A stretch of DNA of 64,000 nt, from assembly GCA_005883305.1 (NCBI GenBank), contig VBAC01000001.1, forward strand, positions 2,542,001-2,606,000, given 5' to 3'. Source of the stretch: Alphaproteobacteria bacterium. Its GTDB lineage: Bacteria > Pseudomonadota > Alphaproteobacteria > Sphingomonadales > Sphingomonadaceae. Shown piece by piece: positions 50,685 through 58,548 of this stretch; the stretch's first letter is position 1, and each line of letters opens with the position of its first letter. Made by a program: the position numbers and the translations under genes. Under the pieces are notes generated by a model. It was not told the DNA's origin. It saw nothing but the letters and a program-made list of their open reading frames with translations, and ran no database searches.

Positions 50685-51074
50685 CTAGCCGCCGCTCTCC
50701 GCCAGCGCGTCTACGAGCAGGTCGCGGATGGCGCGCAGCTCCCCGATGGCAAGCGCCGGGACCTGCGCGGCGGACGCCGGCGCCAGCGCTGCAGCGGACA
50801 TCACCTCGGGGGCCTCCTCCGCATCCCCCTTGCGCAGCACCTGCTGCACGCCGCGGATCGTATAGCCTTCCTGGTTGAGCAGGCGGTGGATTCGCTTGGC
50901 CAGCGCGACGTCGTCGGGGCGGTAGTAGCGGCGGTTGCCGGCGCGCTGCAGCGGCTTCAGTTGGGGAAAGCGGGTCTCCCAATAGCGCAATATGTGCTGC
51001 GGGACTCCGAGGTCGGCCGCAAGCTCCCCGATCGTTCGGAAGGCGAGGTCGCTCTTGCGGCTGGGCTGCGCCAT
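50685..51074 (-). CDS. MerR-family transcriptional regulator
   Basis: This encodes 129 residues from the ATG at 51074, 7 bases after the ihfA stop. The winged helix-turn-helix is complete: [28 protein letters not shown] with [34 protein letters not shown]. The C-terminal part is Ala-rich with no metal-binding cysteines, so it is not a metal sensor. A MerR gene directly after ihfA is a conserved alphaproteobacterial arrangement. Its targets are unknown. Confidence 0.93.
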   Translation of the reverse strand: MAQPSRKSDLAFRTIGELAADLGVPQHILRYWETRFPQLKPLQRAGNRRYYRPDDVALAKRIHRLLNQEGYTIRGVQQVLRKGDAEEAPEVMSAAALAPASAAQVPALAIGELRAIRDLLVDALAESGG

Positions 51075-51081
51075 GCCGCCC

Positions 51082-51405
51082 TTATCCGGCGCGGGCGATC
51101 CGCTCGCGCATGATCTGGCTGGCGCGGAAGGTGAGCACTCGGCGCGGCGCGATCGGCACCTCGACCCCGGTCTTGGGATTGCGCCCGACCCGCTCGCCCT
51201 TGTCGCGCAGGATGAAGCTTCCGAAGCCGGAAATCTTGACGTTCTGCCCATCGGCCAGCGAGGCGCACATATGGTGGAGAATGCCCTCGACGATGCCCGC
51301 CGATTCGGCGCGCGACAGTCCGATCTCGCGATGGACGATGTCGGCGAGGTCGGCTCGGGTGAGTGTGCCCACGGACGGCTTCCTTATCGTACCTGCGTCG
51401 GCCAT
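51082..51405 (-). CDS. ihfA: Integration host factor subunit alpha
   Basis: This encodes 107 residues. The HU/IHF fold is evident: [61 protein letters not shown]. The DNA-intercalating Pro in [10 protein letters not shown] and the helical body match IHF-alpha. It bends DNA and assists recombination, replication and transcription. It sits between fabH and the MerR gene on the same strand. Confidence 0.96.
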   Translation of the reverse strand: MADAGTIRKPSVGTLTRADLADIVHREIGLSRAESAGIVEGILHHMCASLADGQNVKISGFGSFILRDKGERVGRNPKTGVEVPIAPRRVLTFRASQIMRERIARAG

Positions 51406-51539
51406 CGAGTCTTTCCCCCTCTCAACCGAGAAAGTGGAACACTAATCGACCTTTAGGCCCAGCACAACCGCATCCGTGCAGGAGTGTGGCGACTTTGTTG
51501 CGGGACCGCAACCAAAGGGCTCGTGGCCGGGCACGAATC

Positions 51540-52499
51540 CTAATAGCGCACCAAGGCCGCGCCCCAGGTGAAGCCGCCGCCCATCGCCTCGAGCATGATG
51601 AGGTCGCCCTTCCTGATCCGCCCGTCGCGGACCGCGGTGTCGAGCGCCAGCGGTACCGAGGCCGCGGAGGTATTGGCGTGCTGGTCGACGGTGACCACCA
51701 CCTTGGCGGGGTCGAGCCCCAGTTTCCGTGCGGTGGCGTCGAGGATCCGCTTGTTCGCCTGGTGCGGCACGACCCAGTCGATCTCCTCGACCCGGTGGCC
51801 GGCCGCTTCGAGCGTCTCCCCGAGCACCGCGGCGAGGTTGACGACCGCGTGACGGAAGACCTCCTTGCCCTTCATGCGGAGCTTTCCGACCGTTCCGGTG
51901 GTCGAGACTCCGCCGTCGACGAAGAGCAGGTCGTTGTGCCGCCCGTCGGCGTGGAGCCTGGTCGCGAGGATTCCGACGTCAGCGCCTTCGGCGGCCTTCA
52001 GCACCACGGCGCCGGCGCCGTCGCCGAAGAGGACGCAGGTCGCCCGATCCTCCCAGTCGAGGATCCGGCTGAACGTCTCCGATCCGATCACCAGCGCATA
52101 ATCGGCCATCCCGCCCTTCACCATATTGTCGGCGACCGAGAGCGCGTAGAGGAAGCCGGTGCAGACGGCGGCGACGTCGAAGGCGATGCAATCGTCGATT
52201 CCGAGCGCGGTCTGGACGATGGTCGCGCTGGCGGGAAAGGTCTGGTCGGGAGTCGCGGTGGCCAGCACGATCAGGCCGATCTGTTGCGGCTCGATTCCCG
52301 CTGCCGCGAGCGCCTTCTTCGCCGCCTCGGTCGCCAAAGTCGCGGTCGTCTCGCCGTCGGCGGCGATGTGGCGGGCCTCGATTCCGGTGCGCTCGACGAT
52401 CCATTCGTGAGTCGTGTCGACGCGCTCGACCAGCTCCTGGTTGGTCACCCGGCGCGGCGGTAGCGCAGAGCCCGTGCCGACGATCGTCGAGCGCCTCAT
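51540..52499 (-). CDS. fabH: Beta-ketoacyl-ACP synthase III
   Basis: This encodes 319 residues from the ATG at 52499 (ATGA overlap with plsX). The catalytic triad is present: Cys113 in [11 protein letters not shown], His246 in [10 protein letters not shown] and Asn276 in [24 protein letters not shown] and GRHNDLL segments are typical. It condenses acetyl-CoA with malonyl-ACP to start fatty acid synthesis. The 134-base gap to ihfA holds no gene but may contain an internal promoter. Confidence 0.97.
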   Translation of the reverse strand: MRRSTIVGTGSALPPRRVTNQELVERVDTTHEWIVERTGIEARHIAADGETTATLATEAAKKALAAAGIEPQQIGLIVLATATPDQTFPASATIVQTALGIDDCIAFDVAAVCTGFLYALSVADNMVKGGMADYALVIGSETFSRILDWEDRATCVLFGDGAGAVVLKAAEGADVGILATRLHADGRHNDLLFVDGGVSTTGTVGKLRMKGKEVFRHAVVNLAAVLGETLEAAGHRVEEIDWVVPHQANKRILDATARKLGLDPAKVVVTVDQHANTSAASVPLALDTAVRDGRIRKGDLIMLEAMGGGFTWGAALVRY

Positions 52500-53545
52500 T
52501 TCGCGGCTGCCAGCTCGGCGCTTCGGGCGGAGATGTTGGCGAGGTCCTCGGAGATCTTGCGGGTCAGATCCTCGCGCACCATCCGCGCCGCGACCCGGAT
52601 CGCATTGGCCGCGCCGCGGTCGGTCGCGCTTCCGTGGCTCTTCACGACGAGCCCGTTGAGGCCGAGGAAGACCGCGCCGTTGTGGTTGTTGGGATCGAGA
52701 TGGTGGCGAAGCAGCTCGGTCGCCGGGCGCGAGATCAGGAATCCGATCTTCGAGCGCACCGAGGAGGTGAAGGCGCGCCGCAGAAGGTCGGTCACGAAGC
52801 GCGCCGTGCCCTCCAGCGACTTGAGCGCGATATTGCCGGAGAAGCCGTCCGTGACGATCACGTCGACGTCGCCGCGCGACAGCTTGTCGCCCTCGATGAA
52901 GCCGTCGAAGCGCATGTGGAGATGCTCGGAGCCGCGAAGGATCGCCGCGGCCGCCTTGAGCTCGTCCGTGCCCTTCAATTCCTCGGTGCCGATGTTCAAA
53001 AGCTGCACCCGCGGCCGATCGAGCTCGAGCACGACCTGGGCGTAGACCGCGCCCATCACCGCGAACTGGACGAGGTTGTCCGCGTCGCATTCGGTGTTGG
53101 CGCCGAGATCGAGCATGACGACGTCGTTGTCGCCCAGCGTCGGAAGCAAGGCGGCGAGCGCCGGGCGGTGGATTCCGGGCATGGTGCGGAGCGCGAGCTT
53201 GGCCATGGCCATCAGCGCCCCGGTATTGCCGCCGGAGACGCAGGCATGGGCCTCGCCCTCCTTCACCGCGGCGATCGCCCGGCCCATGGAGGTCGTCTTG
53301 GCGCGGCGGATCGCCTGGCTCGGCTTGTCGTCGCCGGAGATGACGTCGGCGCAGTGGACGACGTCGGAGACCGCGGCGAGCGCCGGGCGGTTCGCGAGCT
53401 CGCCGCGAATCGCCGCCTCGTCGCCGAACAGCAGGAAGGAAAGGTCGTCGCGGCGCTCATGGGCGAGCGCGGCGCCGGCGATCATCACCGCGGCGCCGGC
53501 ATCGCCACCCATCGCGTCGATTGCGATCCGCGGCGCGCTCCCCAC
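52496..53545 (-). CDS. plsX: Phosphate acyltransferase PlsX
   Basis: This encodes 349 residues. Signature motifs are [20 protein letters not shown], the [12 protein letters not shown]-like [37 protein letters not shown] and [18 protein letters not shown]. It makes acyl-phosphate from acyl-ACP for phospholipid synthesis. It lies between rpmF and fabH as in most bacteria, linking ribosome and lipid production. Confidence 0.97.
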   Translation of the reverse strand: MGSAPRIAIDAMGGDAGAAVMIAGAALAHERRDDLSFLLFGDEAAIRGELANRPALAAVSDVVHCADVISGDDKPSQAIRRAKTTSMGRAIAAVKEGEAHACVSGGNTGALMAMAKLALRTMPGIHRPALAALLPTLGDNDVVMLDLGANTECDADNLVQFAVMGAVYAQVVLELDRPRVQLLNIGTEELKGTDELKAAAAILRGSEHLHMRFDGFIEGDKLSRGDVDVIVTDGFSGNIALKSLEGTARFVTDLLRRAFTSSVRSKIGFLISRPATELLRHHLDPNNHNGAVFLGLNGLVVKSHGSATDRGAANAIRVAARMVREDLTRKISEDLANISARSAELAAAK

Positions 53546-53581
53546 TTTCCGCTTCTCCCGTCGTTAGGTGACCGGAGCGTC

Positions 53582-53761
53582 CTACGCCTTCTCGGAGAGG
53601 ATTTCACGGCCCTTGTAATGGCCGCAGCTGGCGCAGACGTTGTGCGGCAGGCGAAGCTCGCCGCAATTCGGGCACTCCTGAAATTGCGGGTTTTTGAGAG
53701 CGTCGTGGCTGCGGCGCATGTTGCGCTTGGACGGCGATGTTTTTCTCTTGGGGACGGCCAT
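53582..53761 (-). CDS. rpmF: Ribosomal protein bL32
   Basis: This encodes 59 residues, [20 protein letters not shown] then [16 protein letters not shown] and a C-terminal GREILSEKA. The zinc-ribbon cysteines Cys30, Cys33, Cys43 and Cys46 (CPNC, CASC) are all present, so this is the zinc-binding form of L32. The Ala-Val-Pro-Lys start is invariant. It is the first gene of the rpmF-plsX-fabH-ihfA-merR operon, 36 bases before plsX. Confidence 0.97.
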   Translation of the reverse strand: MAVPKRKTSPSKRNMRRSHDALKNPQFQECPNCGELRLPHNVCASCGHYKGREILSEKA

Positions 53762-53950
53762 CGTGGCACCTGTTCCATTTTCTCGAAGTTCGGATCATCG
53801 ATCGCAGGGCGAAGGGGTCAACGGCCGCCGGGCCGCTGGCCTTCTGGCCTTTGCTCTCGCGTGAAGGGAGCGGCCTATAGCGAAATCGCGCGCGGTTGCA
53901 AGCGGCGCGGCGCCGTGCGAACGCTCGTCGGACACGAGGGGAGGGACCCG

Positions 53951-54397
53951 ATGATCCTGCCGATCACGATGACGCTCGCGGGCGCGTCCGCATTGCTCAC
54001 CATCTGGCTCGCAGCGCGGGTCTCGCGCGTGCGGCGTCAGTATAAGGTCAGCGTCGGCGACGGCGGCAACGAGGCGCTCCTTCGCCGAATCCGCGCCCAC
54101 GGCAATTATATCGAAACGATGCCGCTCACGATCATCCTCGTCGGCCTGATCGAGCTTGCCGGCGGCGACGGGCGGATCCTGTGGGCGGCGGCGATCCTCT
54201 ACATCCTCTCCCGGATCCTGCACGCCTTCGGAATGGACGGCGATCACCGCCTGCGCCTGCGCGTGATCGGCATGTCGGGAAGCACGCTCGTCCTCGTCGG
54301 CCTCGCCGGCTGGTCCTTGTCCTACGCCTACCGCCAGCCGCCCGCGGCCTCGGTCCACGAGATGCGGATCGGCCCCGGCCGGACGGCGTCGCGCTAG
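53951..54397 (+). CDS. MAPEG family membrane protein
   Basis: This encodes 148 residues from the ATG at 53951, preceded by GAGGGGAGGGAC. The MAPEG pattern is clear: four membrane helices, with LAARVSRVRRQYKVSVGDGGNEALLRRIRAHGNYIETMPLTIIL carrying the conserved Arg, Asn and Glu residues. Family members are glutathione-dependent transferases or peroxidases, but bacterial versions like this are mostly uncharacterised. It is divergent from rpmF. Confidence 0.92.
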   Translation: MILPITMTLAGASALLTIWLAARVSRVRRQYKVSVGDGGNEALLRRIRAHGNYIETMPLTIILVGLIELAGGDGRILWAAAILYILSRILHAFGMDGDHRLRLRVIGMSGSTLVLVGLAGWSLSYAYRQPPAASVHEMRIGPGRTASR

Positions 54398-54407
54398 TCC
54401 CCTTTTT

Positions 54408-54502
54408 CGTCATTGCGAGGGCCCCGGCGAAAGCCGGGGGCCGCGGCAATCCAGCGGGCCCCTGAGTCAACACTGGATTGTTTCGCTCCGCTCGCAATGA
54501 CG
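54408..54502. repeat. REP-like inverted repeat (CGTCATTGCGAG... type)
   Basis: CGTCATTGCGAG at 54408 and CTCGCAATGACG ending at 54502 are inverted, with CCCCGGCGAAAGCCGGGG and GCAATCCAG / CTGGATTG as inner inverted pairs. It lies between two convergent genes. This is a third repeat family in the window, widespread in alphaproteobacteria. Confidence 0.8.
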
Positions 54503-54510
54503 GTGTAGGC

Positions 54511-55176
54511 TCAGCCCCGCGCCAGCACCCGGTCGGCGACGAACGGGTTGGTCTGCCGCTCGCGCCCGAAGGTCGACATCGGCCCGTGGCCCGGCACGAA
54601 CGCCGTGTCGTCGCCGAGCGGCCACAGGCGCGAGGTGATCGCGTCGATCAGATCCTGGTGGTTGCCCATCGGAAAGTCGGTCCGCCCGATCGAGCCCTGG
54701 AACAGGACGTCGCCGACGATCGCCAGCTTGGACGGCGGGTGGTGGAAGACGACGTGCCCCGGCGTGTGCCCCGGGCAGTGATAGACGTCGAGCGTGAGCT
54801 CGCCGACCGTCACCCGGTCCCCGTCGACCAGCCAGCGGTCGCTTTCGAAGCTCTTCCCCGTAATCCCGTAATTGCGCCCGTCATCCTCGAGCCTGGCGAT
54901 CCAGAAGCGGTCGTCCTCGTGCGGCCCCTCGATCTTCACGCCGAGCTCGTCGGCGAGGATCTTGGCCGAACCGCAATGGTCGATATGGCCGTGGGTCAGC
55001 AGGATCTTCTCGATCGTGACTTGGTGCTGCGCCGCCGCCGCCTTGAGCCGGTCGAGGTCGCCGCCCGGATCGGTGAAGGCGCCGCGCATCGTCGCGGTGC
55101 ACCAGATCAGGCAGCAATTCTGCTGCAGCGGCGTGACGGGCAGGATCGCGACCTTCATCGGCGGGTTGGGAGCCAT
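54511..55176 (-). CDS. Metallo-beta-lactamase-fold hydrolase, glyoxalase II-like
   Basis: This encodes 221 residues from the ATG at 55176; a second ATG at 55158 is also possible. Metal ligands are in LLTHGHIDHCG (HxHxDH), YHCPGHTPGHVVF, GDVLFQGSIGRTD and VPGHGPMSTFG. It fits the YcbL/GloB-like group that hydrolyses thioesters such as S-lactoylglutathione; the exact substrate is not known. It is divergent from a methyltransferase gene. Confidence 0.92.
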   Translation of the reverse strand: MAPNPPMKVAILPVTPLQQNCCLIWCTATMRGAFTDPGGDLDRLKAAAAQHQVTIEKILLTHGHIDHCGSAKILADELGVKIEGPHEDDRFWIARLEDDGRNYGITGKSFESDRWLVDGDRVTVGELTLDVYHCPGHTPGHVVFHHPPSKLAIVGDVLFQGSIGRTDFPMGNHQDLIDAITSRLWPLGDDTAFVPGHGPMSTFGRERQTNPFVADRVLARG

Positions 55177-55227
55177 GACCGAGCCAATGCCCTTGGCGTT
55201 CCCTGGTTGCAAGCTAAGGTGTCGCCG

Positions 55228-56010
55228 ATGGAGCTGACCCGCCGCGAAGCGCTCGCCGCCGCCTTTGTGCCGCTCCTCCCGGCCGCGCCCACGCCCAGCT
55301 ACGCCGCGGCCGCCGAGCCCGACTATGACGTCCCCTACGTCCCCACCCCGCCCGAACTGGTCGAGGCCATGCTCGATCTCGCCGGCGTGGCGCGCGGCGA
55401 CTATCTCATCGACCTCGGCTGCGGCGACGGGAGGATCGCCATCGCCGCCGCCCGCCGCGGCGCCCGCGCCCTCGGAGTCGACATCGATCCCTCGCGCATC
55501 GAGGCCGCCAACCTCGCCCTCAGCCTCGCCAATCTCGAAGGCGCCAACGTCCGCTTCCGCCGCCAGGACCTCTTCGCCACCCCGATCCGCGAGGCGAGCG
55601 TCATCGCCCTCTACCTCCTGCCGGCCATCAACCTGCGCTTGCGCCCGCGCCTCCTCACCGAGCTTCGCCCCGGCGCCCGGATCGTCTCCCACGCCTTCGA
55701 CATGGGCGAATGGCGCCCCGAGGCCGAAGAGCGCCACGACGGCCGCCGCATCCTGCTCTGGCGGGTTCCCGCGGTGGCCGGCGGACGCTGGGCGCTGCGC
55801 GAGGCGGACGGCACGGCCTGGGCGCTGGATCTCGACCAGCGCTTCCAGGACGTGACGGGGACGATGAGCGGGCAAGGGCGGGTGGTGGAGGTGGAAGGCA
55901 CCCTGACGGGAACCGCCCTCGCCTTCACCGCCGGCGATCGCCGCTTCGAGGGTGTGGTCGGCGGCGCCAGCATGGAGGGCGAAGGCTGGCGCGCCACCCG
56001 CGCCCAATAA
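55228..56010 (+). CDS. Class I SAM methyltransferase with a twin-arginine-like signal
   Basis: This encodes 260 residues. The N-terminus LTRREALAAAFVPLLPAAPTP ending SYAAAAE looks like a short Tat-type signal peptide (Arg5-Arg6, hydrophobic stretch, Ala-rich cleavage region). The methyltransferase follows: VPTPPELVEAMLDLAGV, motif I LIDLGCGDGRIAIAAARRGA (60-79), VDIDPSRIEAA and LYLLPAINLRLRPRL. An extra C-terminal beta-rich part of about 80 residues (RWALREADGTAWALDL on) is unusual. SAM is not known in the periplasm, so export would be odd. Either the signal is vestigial or this is an unusual enzyme. Confidence 0.85.
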   Translation: MELTRREALAAAFVPLLPAAPTPSYAAAAEPDYDVPYVPTPPELVEAMLDLAGVARGDYLIDLGCGDGRIAIAAARRGARALGVDIDPSRIEAANLALSLANLEGANVRFRRQDLFATPIREASVIALYLLPAINLRLRPRLLTELRPGARIVSHAFDMGEWRPEAEERHDGRRILLWRVPAVAGGRWALREADGTAWALDLDQRFQDVTGTMSGQGRVVEVEGTLTGTALAFTAGDRRFEGVVGGASMEGEGWRATRAQ

Positions 56011-56098
56011 TTTTCGTCTTTTGAACCAGAAGGGCTTGCAATGTAGGATTTCGTTCTATTTATGTATCGGCTCCTTGATTCGACGGAGCCCGATTCGA

Positions 56099-57751
56099 AT
56101 GGTCGTGAGAAAGGCCGAGCGCCTCGCCGTCCCCAAATCCGCTTTGCCGGACTTCACCCCGGTCCCCCGCAAGCAGCCGCGCCACGACGGCTGGACGCCC
56201 GAGCGCCAGCGGGCGTTCATCGGCTTCCTCGCCGACACCGGCTGCGTCAGCATCGCCTGCCGGATGGTGAACATGAGCCAGCCGAGCTATTATCAGCTCC
56301 GCCGCCAGCCCGGCGCCGAAAGCTTCCGCGCCGCCGCCGACGCCGCCCAGACGCTCGGCCTGCAATGCGCCAAGGACGAGGCGTTCGATCGGGCGATGAA
56401 CGGCGAGCTCATCCCGGTCTTCGTCGCCGGCAAGCTGATGGGCTTCCGCAGAAAGAAGAACGACCGCCTCCTGATGTTCATCCTGCGCCACTACGGCCAG
56501 GACGCCCAGGGCCGCAAAACGACGATCAACTACTTCAGCACGAAGGCCACAGCCGGTGCTGCCACCTCCAGCCCCTCCCCCCTGGCGGGGGAGGGTCGAC
56601 TCGTCGAAGGCGAGCGGGGAGAGGGGGCCGCTGCCGCCCTCGCGGCAGCCGAAAGCAGCACCACCACCGTCAAGACAGTCATCAGCGGAAACCCCACCCC
56701 GCCCGGAATCGACGACGCCTCCGCCGCCAACCTCATCAACGACTTCGCCGGCGTCGATCTCGACCCCCAGGCCCAGGCCGAGATCTACTGCGCCCTCGAA
56801 TCCGCCGCCGAGCGCCGCCGCGCCCTCGACGCCACCCCCGAGCAGGACCGCGACCGCATCTGGATCGGCGCGGCCGAGACCAATGGCTATCTCGGCCAAC
56901 TCGAAAGCGGCGCCGAAAGCGACTGGATCGAATACAGGCCGGAGGGAGAGCATGCCTGGGAGGGCCTCGGCAAAGGCGGCGAAGCTGCCGAGATCGACGA
57001 GGTTCTGGCCGGCATCGAGGCCCGCAAGGCGGCGATGACGCCCGACGATCTCGCCGCCCAACGCGCCGCCGAGGACGCCATGGCCCGCGACCAGCACGAG
57101 AAGCAGAACAGGCCGCTCCCCGGCTATCTCGGCGGCGCGAATCCGGCCTTGCCGGCGCCCGATCTCAATCCGGACGATCCGATGCTTGATTGGCGGAACT
57201 GGAAGGAAGGCGCCTACACGTCGCCCCAAAATCCGCCCCGGAACGGGGAGGGGGACCAGCCGGAGCCTTCGGCGGCGGCTGGTGGAGGGGCCGCCGCGCC
57301 GGCGGCGGAAGCACTGAGCGAAGGCGAGGGGCCTGAGCCGTCTTCCGCTCATCCTGAGCCTGTCGAAAGACGAACCCACCGCCCGCGAAAGCGCTCTCCT
57401 GGGCATGTCCCGAGCGAAGCCTGTCCCGAGCCTGTCGAAGGGCTCGAGCCTGTCCCGGCGCAGGCCCGGAAACGCCGAACCCCCTCCCCCTCGATGGGGG
57501 AGGGTTGGGGTGGGGGTGGCGCCACAGCCGCTTCGGCAGCGGAAATCAGCACGCCGGAGCCCAAGCCCAAGCGAACCCACAGGCCGCGCGGGCCCTACAA
57601 GAAACGCCAGCCCAAGCCCCGCTTCACCGCGCCCGACGCCGCGGCCTACGAGGCGCGGAAGGCCGAGGCCGTGGCGGCGGTGGAAACGGAGCGGCGTGTG
57701 GAGGCGAAGGCCGAGGCGGAGAGGCGGAAAACCAGGTCCCGCCGAAACTAA
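56099..57751 (+). CDS. Sphingomonad-type hypothetical protein with repeat elements inside the frame
   Basis: This encodes 550 residues. The N-terminal 150 are well structured and HTH-like: DGWTPERQRAFIGFLADTGC, SIACRMVNMSQPSYYQLRRQ, ELIPVFVAGKLMGFRRKKND, LLMFILRHYGQD. Such an N-terminus resembles phage or transposon DNA-binding proteins. The remainder is low-complexity and contains translated repeat elements: SPLAGEGRLVEGERGEG (56574-56624), HPEPVERR (57349-57372), SEACPEPVEGLEPV (57412-57453) and PSPSMGEGWGGGG (57484-57522). The basic tail (KPKRTHRPRGPYKKRQPK) suggests nucleic-acid binding. Function unknown. Confidence 0.75.
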   Translation: MVVRKAERLAVPKSALPDFTPVPRKQPRHDGWTPERQRAFIGFLADTGCVSIACRMVNMSQPSYYQLRRQPGAESFRAAADAAQTLGLQCAKDEAFDRAMNGELIPVFVAGKLMGFRRKKNDRLLMFILRHYGQDAQGRKTTINYFSTKATAGAATSSPSPLAGEGRLVEGERGEGAAAALAAAESSTTTVKTVISGNPTPPGIDDASAANLINDFAGVDLDPQAQAEIYCALESAAERRRALDATPEQDRDRIWIGAAETNGYLGQLESGAESDWIEYRPEGEHAWEGLGKGGEAAEIDEVLAGIEARKAAMTPDDLAAQRAAEDAMARDQHEKQNRPLPGYLGGANPALPAPDLNPDDPMLDWRNWKEGAYTSPQNPPRNGEGDQPEPSAAAGGGAAAPAAEALSEGEGPEPSSAHPEPVERRTHRPRKRSPGHVPSEACPEPVEGLEPVPAQARKRRTPSPSMGEGWGGGGATAASAAEISTPEPKPKRTHRPRGPYKKRQPKPRFTAPDAAAYEARKAEAVAAVETERRVEAKAEAERRKTRSRRN

Positions 57752-57774
57752 ACGCGCGGGCGCGCGTCGCCTCG

Positions 57775-58181
57775 GTGGACGAGAGCATCGCGGCTCTCGC
57801 CGCGGCGCAGAAGCGCGTGGAGGAGGCCTGGGATCGGATCTTCGACGCGCTCACGGACGATCGCGACGAGGAGGAGCTGGTAGCCTGTCCTGAGCGCAGT
57901 CGAAGGGCGATCCCGGAGCCGCCCGAGCGCTGGTGCGCGGAGCCTATGAACGCCGACGCGAAGCGGCGCCCCCTCATAGGCGTAGCGCCGCACCGAGCCG
58001 GACGGCCTGCGCCTTTGGCGACAGGACCGACGTCACGGATTCACTCCGTGACGGCTGCACGGGCTTCGCCGGGAAATGCCCCAAGGGAAGAGCTTCGAGG
58101 TGTCTGGACGCCATCTGGGCCGAGATCGAGGCCGTGCAGGAGCATGACCAGTGGCCGAGGCACTTATACTGGATCGTTTAG
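57775..58181 (+). pseudogene. Broken small gene interrupted by repeat elements
   Basis: From a GTG at 57775 the frame reads VDESIAALAAAQKRVEEAWD and RIFDALTDDRDEEEL, a good acidic helical protein, then runs into a CCTGAGCGCAGTCGAAGGG repeat (57888-57906) and further repeats. A plausible end, CLDAIWAEIEAVQEHD then QWPRHLYWIV, lies at 58101-58181 in another frame. The simplest reading is one small protein split by repeat insertion and a frameshift. It is 24 bases after the repeat-laden gene, as its former operon partner. Confirmation needs an intact homologue. Confidence 0.5.
58005..58058 (+). repeat. Direct repeat copy 1 with internal hairpin
   Basis: This is a unit of 54 bases, GCCTGCGCCTTTGGCGACAG to GTGACGGCTGC, almost identical to 58228-58282. 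Inside is the hairpin GTCACGGA-TTCAC-TCCGTGAC. The copy lies within the broken gene at 57775-58181. Confidence 0.8.
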
Positions 58182-58227
58182 TGAGCGGCGCGAAAGCATG
58201 TCCTGAGCTTGCCGAAGGGGCCGGACA

Positions 58228-58282
58228 GCCTGCGCCACCGGGCGACAGGACCGACGTCACGGATACACTTCGTGACGGCTGC
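58228..58282 (+). repeat. Direct repeat copy 2 with internal hairpin
   Basis: This is the second copy of the unit at 58005-58058, GCCTGCGCCACCGGGCGACAG to GTGACGGCTGC, with the hairpin changed to GTCACGGATACACTTCGTGAC. A CCTGAGCTTGCCGAAGGGG repeat precedes it (58202-58220). The two copies may have arisen by insertion or by duplication of the pseudogene region. Confidence 0.8.
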
Positions 58283-58380
58283 CGATGCGTGGTAGACTGA
58301 GGATCCAACGATCGAGCTTAGACGCGGCCTTACGAGAAGGCCATGGGCGGACAAGCTGCCCCGTAGGCCCTCAGAGGCCT

Positions 58381-58548
58381 ATGTCTTCAGAATTTGAGGC
58401 TGTTGAGCAGCCTTCTGGAATCCGCCGAATATGGTCCTCGTTCAAAAACCTGTCTCGTGGGGCCCGCATATTTCCGGAGCAGCTCTTTGCAATGCGGAGT
58501 TGCAAGTATTCATGGCACTGTTACCTTAAGCACAATCTGGGGGGATGA
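58381..58548 (+). CDS. Possible 55-codon leader ORF before the SIR2-NACHT gene
   Basis: The ATG at 58381 opens 55 codons (MSSEFEAVEQPSGIRRIWSS, FKNLSRGARIFPEQLF, SCKYSWHCYLKHNLGG). Its TGA at 58546-58548 directly abuts the ATG of the defence gene at 58549, so translation of the two could be coupled. An in-frame ATG at 58285 would lengthen it. No family is recognised and no clear ribosome site is seen. It is AT-richer like the following gene, unlike the repeats before it. The remainder of 58182-58380 contains only repeat copy 2. Confidence 0.35.
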   Translation: MSSEFEAVEQPSGIRRIWSSFKNLSRGARIFPEQLFAMRSCKYSWHCYLKHNLGG

